Origin: Bacteroidetes bacterium UBA6161
Lineage (GTDB): Bacteria; Bacteroidota; Bacteroidia; NS11-12g; UBA955
Length of the DNA: 64,000 nt
Assembly: GCA_002422315.1 (NCBI GenBank)
Contig: DIUJ01000035.1
Coordinates: 4,578 to 68,577 of the forward strand
Reading direction: 5' to 3'
Shown one piece after another: positions 45,193 to 54,336 of the stretch (positions are counted from its first letter, which is position 1; every line of letters starts with the position of its first letter). A program made the position numbers and the translations under genes. The notes under the pieces were generated by a model. That model saw only the letters and a program-made list of their open reading frames with translations, was not told the DNA's origin and made no database searches.

Positions 45193-46258
45193 TCCAACAA
45201 AATTAAAAAAATTCGTTTCTGAAATATTTTTATTCTATGGTTTTAGTAAAACCCATGCTTTGTTGTGCGCGGAAGTTCTTGTAGAAGCTGATTTAAGAGG
45301 AATTGACTCTCATGGTATTGCAAGACTTGAAGGATATGTTAGATTAATTGAAAATAAGAGAATTAATCCTAACCCGAATTTTTCTTGGGTAAAAAACAAA
45401 GGAGCTGTAGCAACTCTTAATGCAGACTCCGCTATTGGTCTTGTGTCTGCGCCTTTTGCCATGAAAGAAGCTATAAAAAAAGCAAAGAAATATGGTTGTG
45501 GTTTTGTAAGTATCCAAAATTCTAATCATTTTGGAATCGCTGGATATCATGCTGAACTAGCTTCGAAAAACGAACTTATTGGCTTGGCTATGACCAATGC
45601 AAGCCCTTTGGTTTCTCCTCCAGGAACAAATAAAAGAATGCTAGGCACTAACCCTATTGCTATAGCTATCCCTAATCCTCACTTTTCCAAATATCCCTTT
45701 TTGTTGGACATGGCCACAAGCGCAGCAGCAAATGGCAAATTAGAAATCGCTCAGAGGGAAGGAAAGCAAATTCCTAAAGGGTGGATAAGTATGGATGGGG
45801 AGGATTCTACAGACCCTTTTGCATTGAAAGAAGGCGCTTCTTTGTTGCCTTTGGGAAGTGATTTAGAACACGGTTCTCATAAGGGCTTTGGTCTTTCTGC
45901 CTTTGTAGATATATTTACTGGAGTTCTTTCTGGTGCAAACTTTGGTCCTTGGGTACCTCCATTTGTGGCTTTTTTAGACCCTTTGCCTAATTTACCCGGA
46001 AAAGGATTGGGTCACTTTGTTGGTGCTTGGAATCCAGATTTTTTCGGTGATAAAAATGATTTTTTTAACCAAATGAAAATCTGGTCAAATGAGTTTTCAA
46101 ATGCTCCTAAATCATCTGAACAAGGAGTAATAATACCTGGTCAGCCAGAATTTACTCAAAGAGAAAAACGACTTGTGGAAGGAATATTTTTGAATGATAT
46201 AATTTATGAAAGTTTGGTTAGTTTGGCACAAAAAACCAATCTCAAATTCAATATTTAA
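45167..46258 (+). CDS. Malate/L-lactate dehydrogenase (type 2 Ldh family)
   Basis: 363-residue NAD(P)-dependent oxidoreductase of the Ldh_2/MDH family, unrelated in fold to classical LDH. Diagnostic parts: EADLRGIDSHGIARLEGYV, the FGIAGYHAELAS loop, LLDMATSAAANGKLE and HGSHKGFGLSAFVD. Oxidises malate, lactate or related 2-hydroxyacids; substrate is undetermined. It overlaps the LutA-like gene by 26 bases, so they are cotranslated. The 3' end converges on radC with a 15-bp gap. Confidence 0.9.
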   Translation: MTKSQKKTNPTKLKKFVSEIFLFYGFSKTHALLCAEVLVEADLRGIDSHGIARLEGYVRLIENKRINPNPNFSWVKNKGAVATLNADSAIGLVSAPFAMKEAIKKAKKYGCGFVSIQNSNHFGIAGYHAELASKNELIGLAMTNASPLVSPPGTNKRMLGTNPIAIAIPNPHFSKYPFLLDMATSAAANGKLEIAQREGKQIPKGWISMDGEDSTDPFALKEGASLLPLGSDLEHGSHKGFGLSAFVDIFTGVLSGANFGPWVPPFVAFLDPLPNLPGKGLGHFVGAWNPDFFGDKNDFFNQMKIWSNEFSNAPKSSEQGVIIPGQPEFTQREKRLVEGIFLNDIIYESLVSLAQKTNLKFNI

Positions 46259-46273
46259 CACTACTTATACGTT

Positions 46274-46963
46274 TCAGGGTGTTTGTAAGTCTCCTTCATC
46301 CATAAAACTATAATAGTTTTTTCCTGCAACAATTATATGGTCTATTACCTGCATATCTAAAAACCTTGCACCTTGACTTATTTTTTTGGTTAATTCTTTG
46401 TCTGCATTACTTGGACTAAGGTTCCCAGAAGGATGGTTATGAAATAAAATAATGGAGGATGCATTATCGTTTAACGCATGTGTAAAAACCCTTTTAGAGT
46501 CTACAAAAGTACCTGAAACACCTCCTTCACTAACCTTATATTCACCTATAATTTTGTTGTTTCTATTTAGTGTAAGTATCCAAAATTCTTCGTGTGGAAG
46601 GTCTTCTAATCTCCATTTCAAGTATATAAAAGCATCTTTACTTGAACTAATCTGAGCCTTTTGTCTTGTTTCCGAAGCTTCTCTTCTCCCTCCTAGCTCT
46701 AATGCGGCAAGAATACTTAGTGCCTTTACCTCTCCTATTCCTTCGAACTTACATAAATCAGTAATTTTTAGCTTAGCCAAACTATTTAAATCATCTTTTA
46801 CATGCGATAAAATCTTACGGCTAATAGAAATTGCGTCTTCTTTAAGAGAGCCAGACCGTATAAGAATAGCTAATAATTCGGCATTACTTACATGCCCGCT
46901 ACCTTTTTGAATGAATTTTTCCCTGGGTTTGTCATCCTCTGCCCAGTCTTTAATTGTCCCCAT
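46274..46963 (-). CDS. radC: RadC-like JAB1/MPN-domain protein
   Basis: 229 residues from the second possible ATG: an upstream in-frame start at 47017 would put the rpsT terminator hairpin inside coding sequence, and the family N-terminus is IKDWAEDDKPREK. Helix-hairpin-helix region at about 50-85, then the JAMM motif VFTHALNDNASSIILFHNHPSGNLSPS with the metal-binding H-x-H and downstream Ser/Asp. The name RadC is historical; the activity is unknown. The gene stop converges with the dehydrogenase. Confidence 0.92.
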   Translation of the reverse strand: MGTIKDWAEDDKPREKFIQKGSGHVSNAELLAILIRSGSLKEDAISISRKILSHVKDDLNSLAKLKITDLCKFEGIGEVKALSILAALELGGRREASETRQKAQISSSKDAFIYLKWRLEDLPHEEFWILTLNRNNKIIGEYKVSEGGVSGTFVDSKRVFTHALNDNASSIILFHNHPSGNLSPSNADKELTKKISQGARFLDMQVIDHIIVAGKNYYSFMDEGDLQTP

Positions 46964-46987
46964 TGCTTTACTAAATTGTAAAACAAA

Positions 46988-47027
46988 TAAAACAAAAAAT
47001 CCCGAATATATAATCATACTCGGGATT
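46988..47027 (-). terminator. Intrinsic terminator of rpsT
   Basis: On the minus strand, AATCCCGA (47020-47027) and TCGGGATT (46998-47005) form an 8-bp stem, followed by TTTTTTGTTTT. It lies 21 bp after the rpsT stop and just before the preferred radC start. Confidence 0.7.
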
Positions 47028-47048
47028 AATTGAACCTGAAAAAAAAGC

Positions 47049-47303
47049 TTATGCTATAGCATTTACATGCTTAGCCAAACTGCTCTTTAAGTTAGCAGAT
47101 TTGTTTTTATGTATAATGTTTTTCTTTGCAAGTCTATCTAACATTGAAGCTACTTTGGAAAAAAGTTCTTTTGCTTCTTCTCTGTTTTCTAACTTACGAA
47201 GTCTTTTGATGAAAGTACGAGCGGTTTTATGTTGGTAACGGTTTAAGTCACGTTTCTTTTCATTTGCTCTAATTCTCTTGATTGCTGATTTATGGTTTGC
47301 CAT
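47049..47303 (-). CDS. rpsT: 30S ribosomal protein S20
   Basis: 84 residues, basic and helical (MANHKSAIKRIRANEKKRDL), the entire S20 protein, which binds 16S rRNA. Ends KSANLKSSLAKHVNAIA. Single-gene transcript flanked by a consensus-like promoter and an intrinsic terminator. Confidence 0.97.
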   Translation of the reverse strand: MANHKSAIKRIRANEKKRDLNRYQHKTARTFIKRLRKLENREEAKELFSKVASMLDRLAKKNIIHKNKSANLKSSLAKHVNAIA

Positions 47304-47326
47304 TTTGTTTTCTAAAAAAAGGACTG

Positions 47327-47358
47327 CAAATTTGCTACTAAAAATTTATTTATCCAAA
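47327..47358 (-). promoter_or_regulatory. Promoter of rpsT
   Basis: Minus-strand TTTG (47355-47358), 20-bp spacer, CAAATTTG (47327-47334; one mismatch to TAnnTTTG). The expected leader is about 18 nt. Confidence 0.55.
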
Positions 47359-47392
47359 TCTTTTTTAAAATATTCCTTTTGAACAAAAAAAT

Positions 47393-47400
47393 TACCTTTG
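47393..47400 (+). promoter_or_regulatory. TAnnTTTG -7 element of glyS
   Basis: TACCTTTG, a full match, 30 nt before the ATG at 47430; divergent from the rpsT promoter. Confidence 0.45.
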
Positions 47401-47429
47401 CGGCTGTTAAAATAAAATAGCTTCGCAAC

Positions 47430-48977
47430 ATGTCAACACCCAAAGAAGAACTTTTTAAAAAGGTTATTGCACACTCCAAAGAATATGGTTTTGTTTTTTT
47501 ATCTAGTGAAATTTATGATGGCCTAAGTGCTGTATATGACTATGGCCCTAGAGGAGTAGAACTCAAAAAGAATCTTCGCGATTTTTGGTGGCAAAGCATG
47601 ACCAAGCTTAACCAAAATATAGTGGGTATTGACGCTGCTATTTTTATGCACCCCAAAGTATGGAAAGCTAGCGGGCATGTAGACGGCTTTAGTGACCCAA
47701 TGATTGACAACAAAGATTCCAAAAAAAGGTATAGAGCCGACCAATTGATCGAAGAATATCAAGAAAAAATACAAGAAAAAATAAACAAAGAAGTAGACAA
47801 AGCCGCTAAACGATTTGGAGAAAGCTTTGATGCAGTTCTTTACGCTCAAACAAACCCGAGAATTTTAGAATATAAGTCCCAAATTAACCTTGCAGGTGAA
47901 ACTCTGAAAAACGGCCTAGAAAACAATGATTTGGCTTCTATTAAGCATCTGATAGAGGAACTAAAAATAGTCTGCCCAGTTTCTGGCACTTGTAATTGGA
48001 CAGATATTCGACAGTTTAATCTAATGTATTCCACCCAAATGAATGCTGTAGAAGGGGAAGAGAATTTGTATTTGAGACCAGAAACAGCACAAGGAATCTT
48101 TGTGAATTTTTTAAATGTTCAAAAAACTGCAAGAATGAAAATTCCTTTTGGAATTGCCCAAACAGGTAAAGCATTTAGAAACGAAATCGTAGCCAGACAA
48201 TTCATTATGAGGATGAAAGAATTTGAACAAATGGAAATGCAATTTTTTGTAAGACCGGGAACCGAAATGGAATGGTTCGATTTTTGGAAAAAATCAAGGT
48301 TGAAATGGCACTTGGCTTTAGGAACTAATTCTTCTAACTATAAATACCATGACCACGACAAACTTGCACATTATGCAAATGCCGCTGTCGATATTGAATA
48401 CCAATTCCCTTTTGGGTTTAGAGAAGTAGAAGGAATTCACTCTCGAACTGATTTTGATTTAAATAAACACCAAGAGTTCTCTGGTAAAAAACTTAAATAC
48501 CACGACCCCGAAATTAATGAAAGCTATACTCCTTATGTGGTAGAAACCTCAATTGGATTAGACAGATTGTTTCTTCTTACTCTGTGCGAAAACTTAAAGG
48601 AAGAAATACTAGAAAATGGCGAAACTAGAACAGTGCTTACCATCCACCCAGCTTTAGCACCCTACAAGGTAGCATTAATGCCTCTTATTGGAAAAGATGG
48701 CTTGCCAGAAAAAACCAACGAACTGTACAATATACTTAAATACCAATTCAATTGCTATGTAGATGAGAAAGATTCTATAGGCAAGAGATATAGAAGACAA
48801 GATGCAATTGGCACTCCTTTTTGTATAACTATAGACCACCAAACTCTTGAAGACAATACTGTTACCATACGTCACAGAGATTCTATGAAACAAACTAGAC
48901 TAGATTTAAACAATGTTTACGAAACTATCGCAAAAGAAGTTTCCATGTCTGAGTTACTGAAAAAATTAGAAGAATAA
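47430..48977 (+). CDS. glyS: Glycyl-tRNA synthetase (dimeric class II type)
   Basis: 515 residues, alpha2 type. Family hallmarks include FLSSEIYDGLSAVYDYGPRG, the class II motif 2 LRPETAQGIFVNFL, FGIAQTGKAFRNEI and the motif 3-like GLDRLFLLTLCENL, followed by an anticodon-binding domain from about 400 (APYKVALMPLIGK). It charges tRNA-Gly. Divergent from rpsT; converges on porV at a bidirectional terminator. Confidence 0.97.
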   Translation: MSTPKEELFKKVIAHSKEYGFVFLSSEIYDGLSAVYDYGPRGVELKKNLRDFWWQSMTKLNQNIVGIDAAIFMHPKVWKASGHVDGFSDPMIDNKDSKKRYRADQLIEEYQEKIQEKINKEVDKAAKRFGESFDAVLYAQTNPRILEYKSQINLAGETLKNGLENNDLASIKHLIEELKIVCPVSGTCNWTDIRQFNLMYSTQMNAVEGEENLYLRPETAQGIFVNFLNVQKTARMKIPFGIAQTGKAFRNEIVARQFIMRMKEFEQMEMQFFVRPGTEMEWFDFWKKSRLKWHLALGTNSSNYKYHDHDKLAHYANAAVDIEYQFPFGFREVEGIHSRTDFDLNKHQEFSGKKLKYHDPEINESYTPYVVETSIGLDRLFLLTLCENLKEEILENGETRTVLTIHPALAPYKVALMPLIGKDGLPEKTNELYNILKYQFNCYVDEKDSIGKRYRRQDAIGTPFCITIDHQTLEDNTVTIRHRDSMKQTRLDLNNVYETIAKEVSMSELLKKLEE

Positions 48978-48992
48978 GTAACATTTGTTCAT

Positions 48993-49028
48993 AAAAAAAC
49001 TGTTTCTATTGATAGAAACGGTTTTTTT
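48993..49028. terminator. Bidirectional terminator between glyS and porV
   Basis: GTTTCTAT-TG-ATAGAAAC core, extended by a T-G wobble, a C-G pair and seven A-T pairs into a stem of about 17 bp. T-runs occur on both strands, so it suits both the glyS transcript and the convergent porU-porV transcript. Confidence 0.85.
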
Positions 49029-49042
49029 ATGGTATTATAAGT

Positions 49043-50269
49043 TTATAAACTTTTCAATTTCCCCGCGTCTGAAAAAGCTGCTAAATCCAGCAATAGACTA
49101 AATCTTAATTGATTCTGCAAAGGATGTGACCTTTGAATTGGTGCTAAAAATGCTACATCTACACCAATTACATTGTATCGTATACCTGCACCAAAAGTCA
49201 AGTATTTTCTCATTCCTTTAGTATCCGCCTCATGAAAATAACCCGTTCTCAAAGCCAATACTTTGTCGTACCAGTATTCTATTCCTACGCTGTACATAAT
49301 CTCTTTCATTTCCTCTTGGAAGCCACCTGGAGCGTCGTAGAATGACTGCATCGCACCTTGCAAAACAGGAACATTAGGATCCATTCCTCTTTCTATAACC
49401 CTTTCATTATTCAAAAATGAATCTTGGGCTGGATTAGAAATTGATTTTAGGTACAAAGGTCTTGTAGGTACTAAAAGTTTGTTTGCATCTACTGCTATAG
49501 TGACACTATTAAACTCGTCTATATCAAATGTCCAAGCGGTACCTAACCTAAGGTTCATTGGTATAAAATCTGCGTTTTCGCCTACCGTATAGGTTATTTT
49601 GGAACCTAAGTTAGTGATTGCAGCTCCAAAAGCGTAAGAAGTTGGTGTTTTTGCTTTTTTTAATTTGTCTTTGTAAAACCAAGAAACATCTCCAGCGCCT
49701 GCTATACCTGGTCTGGTACTAGTTCCATTAAAAGTACGGGTTCCTGTAAGATTAGAATATATAAATCTAAGAGAAACGGCTAAAGACATTTTATCAGAAA
49801 GCTTGGTTGCATAAAATCCATCAAATGCCAATTCATTTGGCTCAAAATTACCTGTAGAATTACCTTGAAAATCGGTAAAAAGAATATTTCCTAAAGAAAA
49901 ATAACGAAAAGAACCTCCAACAACTGAATTTTTATTGATTCTAGAATAGCCAGACAAATACGAAAGATGCACATCTGGAACGATAGAACGAAGCCAAGGT
50001 GCGTAGTTTATTGCAAATCCTGTGGGTTTTTCTGCAAATACCAACTTTGAGGGATTCCAGTGAACCGAGTTGGCATCTGGAGATATTGCAACACCAGCGT
50101 CACCCATTCCTGCAGAACGGCTATCGGGTGTAATTGTCAAGAAAGGCACGGCACTTGTAATTACATTTTGCTGCCCAGCAAGTTGGCTTCTGCTTATTTG
50201 TCCTTGAATATTTGAATGAATAAGGAAACTAATCCCTAAAAACAAACTTATCTTTTGTGTATTAAACAT
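49043..50269 (-). CDS. porV: T9SS outer-membrane protein PorV (LptO)
   Basis: Outer-membrane beta-barrel of 408 residues with signal peptide ending NIQG|QISRS and the PorV signature DSRSAGMGDAGVAISPDANS followed by HWNPSKL. PorV binds T9SS C-terminal domains and shuttles cargo to the PorU sortase. It is cotranscribed after porU (59 bp apart). The Gly/aromatic pattern and C-terminal LRFSLLLDL are typical of the FadL-like barrel. Confidence 0.95.
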   Translation of the reverse strand: MFNTQKISLFLGISFLIHSNIQGQISRSQLAGQQNVITSAVPFLTITPDSRSAGMGDAGVAISPDANSVHWNPSKLVFAEKPTGFAINYAPWLRSIVPDVHLSYLSGYSRINKNSVVGGSFRYFSLGNILFTDFQGNSTGNFEPNELAFDGFYATKLSDKMSLAVSLRFIYSNLTGTRTFNGTSTRPGIAGAGDVSWFYKDKLKKAKTPTSYAFGAAITNLGSKITYTVGENADFIPMNLRLGTAWTFDIDEFNSVTIAVDANKLLVPTRPLYLKSISNPAQDSFLNNERVIERGMDPNVPVLQGAMQSFYDAPGGFQEEMKEIMYSVGIEYWYDKVLALRTGYFHEADTKGMRKYLTFGAGIRYNVIGVDVAFLAPIQRSHPLQNQLRFSLLLDLAAFSDAGKLKSL

Positions 50270-50328
50270 GAAATAATTATTTTTCTATTTTAAAATGCAA
50301 ATCTATACAAATAAACTAATTTAAAAAC

Positions 50329-53300
50329 CTATAGTATCATCAGTTTCTCGAATTTCTCTACCCATTTACCTTCTTGTGTTCTAATTCTTAGCCTATAAAT
50401 GTATACCCCTTTGGCTAATTTATCAGCAAATTCATCCCTTGCATCCCATTCAAAAGCAACAATATGCGAGGGAGCCGCGAATATATCTTGATAAAAAGAT
50501 TTTACTACCCTACCTCCAATTGTCATAATTTGTAAATTCACTTGTAAATCTTGCCCTTGTTTGTTATGGTCAAAGTGGAATTCTGTTCTAGTAGTAAATG
50601 GATTGGGATAGTTCAAAAGATTTCTTACCACAAGGTCTTCCGAATTTTCTACTGTAAATTCAATTGTGGCCTCAGAGGAGTTGTTATATGTATCCCAAGC
50701 TTTTAAGGTAAGAGTATGTTTCCCAGCTTCTAAATTTTGTAATTGATAACTTAATTCCCCTCTTTGGTAACTATTCAACTCTGATTCGAAGAATTCATTC
50801 AACACAATTGTTCTTTCTTTTGGTGTATTCTTGTCAAGGGTTGCCAAAATTTCTCTTCCTACACCTGAACCCGCCGTATTAATCCCATTCTCATCAAACA
50901 GTTTAGCTAATAGCAATGGACTTTTATGAGTGATGGAAGCATTCACAAAGGTAAAATCATTTAAAAACAATTCTATTTGAGGACCTTTGTTGTCTGGCGC
51001 AATAGAATCTGCTGTACCACCTACAACTATTCTACTTTCATTTCCAGCAGCATCTGTACTTGAGCTCTTGCTATACAATGATATTCGAGATTTTTCAAAC
51101 CTATAGCTAATGTCTTTAGGCACAACAAAAGTAAATTCGAAGTCTCCGTTTTTAACCTCTGCCCTACCTCTATACAATACACTATTTTGAACTTCAAAGT
51201 CTAAGATTTGAGCTTTTTTGTCATTAGCCCTAGTTTGAAGTTTTGTTGCTCTCTCCATAACCGAAGGGTTAACTTCTCCATTAAAATTTTGGATTTTTTG
51301 ATTGTTATAGTTTAATACTCTACCTTTAAAGGTTACTTTAGACAATGCTTTGAGGGTATCTGTTTGCAATTCTAAGGATTTACCATTTAAGGAATCTAAT
51401 ACAACTTTAAACTCTGGAAGCGCAAGCCTAATTGCAGGATCCCCAAGCATGGAAAAATTGCGGTCACCAAATTGATTTGTTGGTCTATTTTTTGTCAATT
51501 TATATATATCTCCAATTCTAGACTGTTTGTTTTCGGAATCTCTGGATAATAAAGCGTTTTCAAAAATAAATTTAGAAATATTATAATTTGATGTCGAGAA
51601 AACCAATCTTGTAGTTGTCATTAATCCAATTGCGCCACCCTTAGGATTTAATAGTACATTCTCCCCTCCCGACACCAAAGCAGGATTGTCGAATCGTGTA
51701 AACTCACAAGTAGCAGTGATAAAAAAGGGCAGCCTATATCTGTTTACCCAAGAATTAATTTGAGGTATTTCTACCACCCTCTCCGACGCCAATCCTAGTT
51801 CTCCACCATGGCCAATGTAGTTCCATACCAAAGAGCCTCTGTCTATACCGTTATTAATCATTTCTGTAGCCTCTGGATATCTGTCGCCTCCTCCTAATGA
51901 CCTTTGTTCAAAAGCATCCAAGTAAATTTTATTAAAAATAACAGGTCTAAACTGTCTCAGAATAGTATCAGCAAACTCTTCTGATTCTCTTACAAATGTA
52001 TGTTCCCAACTATCGTCCATATCATCTGCAACGAAAGTGAAATTATTCCTCCAATTTCCTCTACTTTCTGCAGAATGATAGTCTTTAATTTTTTGAACTA
52101 TTTGACCAGCTTGTTCTTGGTTATTTAAAGGTATTCTTCCTACAGCTAAATCAATAAAATATTTTATCTCTAAATTGCCTTCTAAACTATCAAGCAAAAC
52201 AAAAAAATCATCTGAACAAAAAGAACCTACAGGATCTGAAGAAATTCGAGATTGAAAAATTGGTACTCTGTTTGTGTTTGCATTTTGAATATCGAGGTAA
52301 TCGAAACTAGCGTCACCAAACAAAAGTAAATATTTGGGCCTCTCCGAAATCTGGGTAGCCCTATCATAAAACATTTTCACAAAATCTCTTATAGCACTAA
52401 TGTCTTGAACGCCACAAGAAAATTCATTGTAAATCTGGTTGGTAGAGAATACACCTACCTTAAATCCATTCTGTGTTCTATGAAAATTTGCCAAATCTTC
52501 CGCTTGAATTTTAAATTCTGGACTAGTTACTATAATGTAATCTATATTACTTTCTCCATGAAGATTTTGGGTTTCCATTCTTCCAAAACTAACTGGTACC
52601 AAAAAAGAGGTAACACTGGTATACACTTTTACTTTTTTTACATTAGAGACTTTAAAGTCATGAGTATTGTTATTAAAACTAGTTTGTTGAATGTTTACCT
52701 CACTTGGATTGGTAACATCAAAAAAGAGGGTATTGTTGGGTGCCTGAATTGAAATTTTAAAGGAGTTCAACTCTGCCATTTGGTTGTTCCAAAATCTCAT
52801 TTGTTCACCCGTATGAATCAATCTTCTTCTCACATGTAACTCAAAATAATCTAGCCAAGCAATATTGGTAGATAGAGGTTTAGAATATTGAATATTTAAA
52901 TTTAAAACATCTCCTTGAAATGGAGGATAAGTTAAATTAAAATCAAAAGGGTTGGTATGGTGCTGGTTGCTGTAATTAAGAGAACCTAAAGCGGAGAAGT
53001 TAACTTGTCTTGAAACACCATTTAAATTATAATTTAGCGAACTACCAACCAAGCCTCTTCCAACAGCAGATGTTTTAATCTTTACAGCCTCCGAAGCTAC
53101 TCTATTGGCAAAGGTTGTAGAATAGGTGTAAGACAACTGTCTGTCAAATTCTTCTCCGTACCACATTTTACCTGATTTTATTAAATTTCTTTCGTCTTTT
53201 TCATGTCTAAAAATCTCATCAAATTCAGAAATCCCAGCGTCCTCAGTAAGATTCATTTGCGGTGGATTGGATACCATTCGTTTTCCTTGTATTCCACCAA

Positions 53301-54165
53301 AAGTTAAAAAATAAACGCTGTGTTTTGTATACAAGTGTTTTTTGAATTTAAATTCCTTGTTTGTGGAATCCCATTCCCATTTATTAGGATTTTCTGCATA
53401 AAAAACTAAAAAATCCTCGTTATCAAATTTCCCATCACTTTCGCCTTGCACCCAAATCGCATTTTCTGAAATATCTTTCGGTCTCGGCATCGCATTTAAT
53501 TCGGGAAGAATAGCACAATGAGTACCATAAACTTTTAGAGTTCTAGGGTCTAAATTGTCTGTATTAATCCCCATTGAGTTTAAATACGTTTTATCCAATC
53601 TATACAGTCCTGTTTGTTCCACAACTAGCCTATATACATTATTCTGTAGAAGAATTGTCTCGGTTGGCCAAGCACTTCTTCTATTGCTCTTGAAGGAATT
53701 AGCTAAAACCAACGATGGACTTTGGGAGTTTTTAACTAAAGTATAATTTACTTTGGTAATTCTTTCTATTTTACCCCCTACCAAAACATATACAGGTATT
53801 TTAACTGCTAATATAGGTCGAGAAGCATCGTAAACATTATACAACTGAATGTCAAGATTGATATCTTTGAGGTCATTTACCATCCTTGTTGTCCAGTCTG
53901 AAGAAAATTCTGTTGTAGCTACTGATTCAAAAGTGTAATTTTCGATTAGCGTATTTTCAAATAAAAACCCCTCATGTACGTATTCAAAATACGGCAAATT
54001 GGTATTATTTATATAAGTGTAAGAACAATTCAAACAAATATTACTGTATTTATTCTCATCATAGTTAACTTTTTCCCAATCAACTATATGATTAAAAGAT
54101 TGAGAATTGGACTCAAAGGCAACCATTGATAATAAAAATAGAAAAAAGAAAAAAGTATTTCGCAT
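50329..54165 (-). CDS. porU: T9SS C-terminal signal peptidase / sortase PorU
   Basis: 1278 residues. PorU is a gingipain-like (C25) cysteine protease of the outer membrane that cleaves the C-terminal signal of T9SS cargo and can attach A-LPS. Signal peptide to ESNS|QSFN, N-terminal beta regions, a C25 domain at about 540-910 with catalytic His786 in NYIGHGGE and Cys820 in FITATCEF, and a CTD-like ending (YPNPFTTRTEFHF, then LAKGVYIYRLRI). Both catalytic residues are intact. Upstream of porV in one transcript and divergent from the sprF-like and gldJ genes. Confidence 0.96.
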   Translation of the reverse strand: MRNTFFFFLFLLSMVAFESNSQSFNHIVDWEKVNYDENKYSNICLNCSYTYINNTNLPYFEYVHEGFLFENTLIENYTFESVATTEFSSDWTTRMVNDLKDINLDIQLYNVYDASRPILAVKIPVYVLVGGKIERITKVNYTLVKNSQSPSLVLANSFKSNRRSAWPTETILLQNNVYRLVVEQTGLYRLDKTYLNSMGINTDNLDPRTLKVYGTHCAILPELNAMPRPKDISENAIWVQGESDGKFDNEDFLVFYAENPNKWEWDSTNKEFKFKKHLYTKHSVYFLTFGGIQGKRMVSNPPQMNLTEDAGISEFDEIFRHEKDERNLIKSGKMWYGEEFDRQLSYTYSTTFANRVASEAVKIKTSAVGRGLVGSSLNYNLNGVSRQVNFSALGSLNYSNQHHTNPFDFNLTYPPFQGDVLNLNIQYSKPLSTNIAWLDYFELHVRRRLIHTGEQMRFWNNQMAELNSFKISIQAPNNTLFFDVTNPSEVNIQQTSFNNNTHDFKVSNVKKVKVYTSVTSFLVPVSFGRMETQNLHGESNIDYIIVTSPEFKIQAEDLANFHRTQNGFKVGVFSTNQIYNEFSCGVQDISAIRDFVKMFYDRATQISERPKYLLLFGDASFDYLDIQNANTNRVPIFQSRISSDPVGSFCSDDFFVLLDSLEGNLEIKYFIDLAVGRIPLNNQEQAGQIVQKIKDYHSAESRGNWRNNFTFVADDMDDSWEHTFVRESEEFADTILRQFRPVIFNKIYLDAFEQRSLGGGDRYPEATEMINNGIDRGSLVWNYIGHGGELGLASERVVEIPQINSWVNRYRLPFFITATCEFTRFDNPALVSGGENVLLNPKGGAIGLMTTTRLVFSTSNYNISKFIFENALLSRDSENKQSRIGDIYKLTKNRPTNQFGDRNFSMLGDPAIRLALPEFKVVLDSLNGKSLELQTDTLKALSKVTFKGRVLNYNNQKIQNFNGEVNPSVMERATKLQTRANDKKAQILDFEVQNSVLYRGRAEVKNGDFEFTFVVPKDISYRFEKSRISLYSKSSSTDAAGNESRIVVGGTADSIAPDNKGPQIELFLNDFTFVNASITHKSPLLLAKLFDENGINTAGSGVGREILATLDKNTPKERTIVLNEFFESELNSYQRGELSYQLQNLEAGKHTLTLKAWDTYNNSSEATIEFTVENSEDLVVRNLLNYPNPFTTRTEFHFDHNKQGQDLQVNLQIMTIGGRVVKSFYQDIFAAPSHIVAFEWDARDEFADKLAKGVYIYRLRIRTQEGKWVEKFEKLMIL

Positions 54166-54178
54166 AAGAAAATTGGTT

Positions 54179-54186
54179 CAAAAATA
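54179..54186 (-). promoter_or_regulatory. TAnnTTTG -7 element of porU
   Basis: Minus-strand TATTTTTG, a full match, giving a leader of about 10 nt. Confidence 0.4.
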
Positions 54187-54275
54187 AGTTTATGTTTTCA
54201 AATAAACGAAAGAAGAACGAAAAAAAGAACATTAAAGTATGAAATAGGGGAAAAATCGGATTATTAAAAAAATAC

Positions 54276-54306
54276 TTGTTTATGAATAAAAAAGAAATTA
54301 ATTTTA
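54276..54306 (+). promoter_or_regulatory. Candidate promoter of the sprF-like gene
   Basis: TTG (54276-54278), 20-bp spacer, TAATTTTA (54299-54306; last G of the consensus missing). It lies about 30 nt before the ATG. Confidence 0.35.
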
Positions 54307-54336
54307 CCGATTGAAACAACTCAAACTAAGTATTAA

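Noticed and set aside
46964..47017. Upstream start for radC at 47017
   Set aside because: It adds a hydrophobic leader foreign to the family and would be encoded by the rpsT terminator hairpin.
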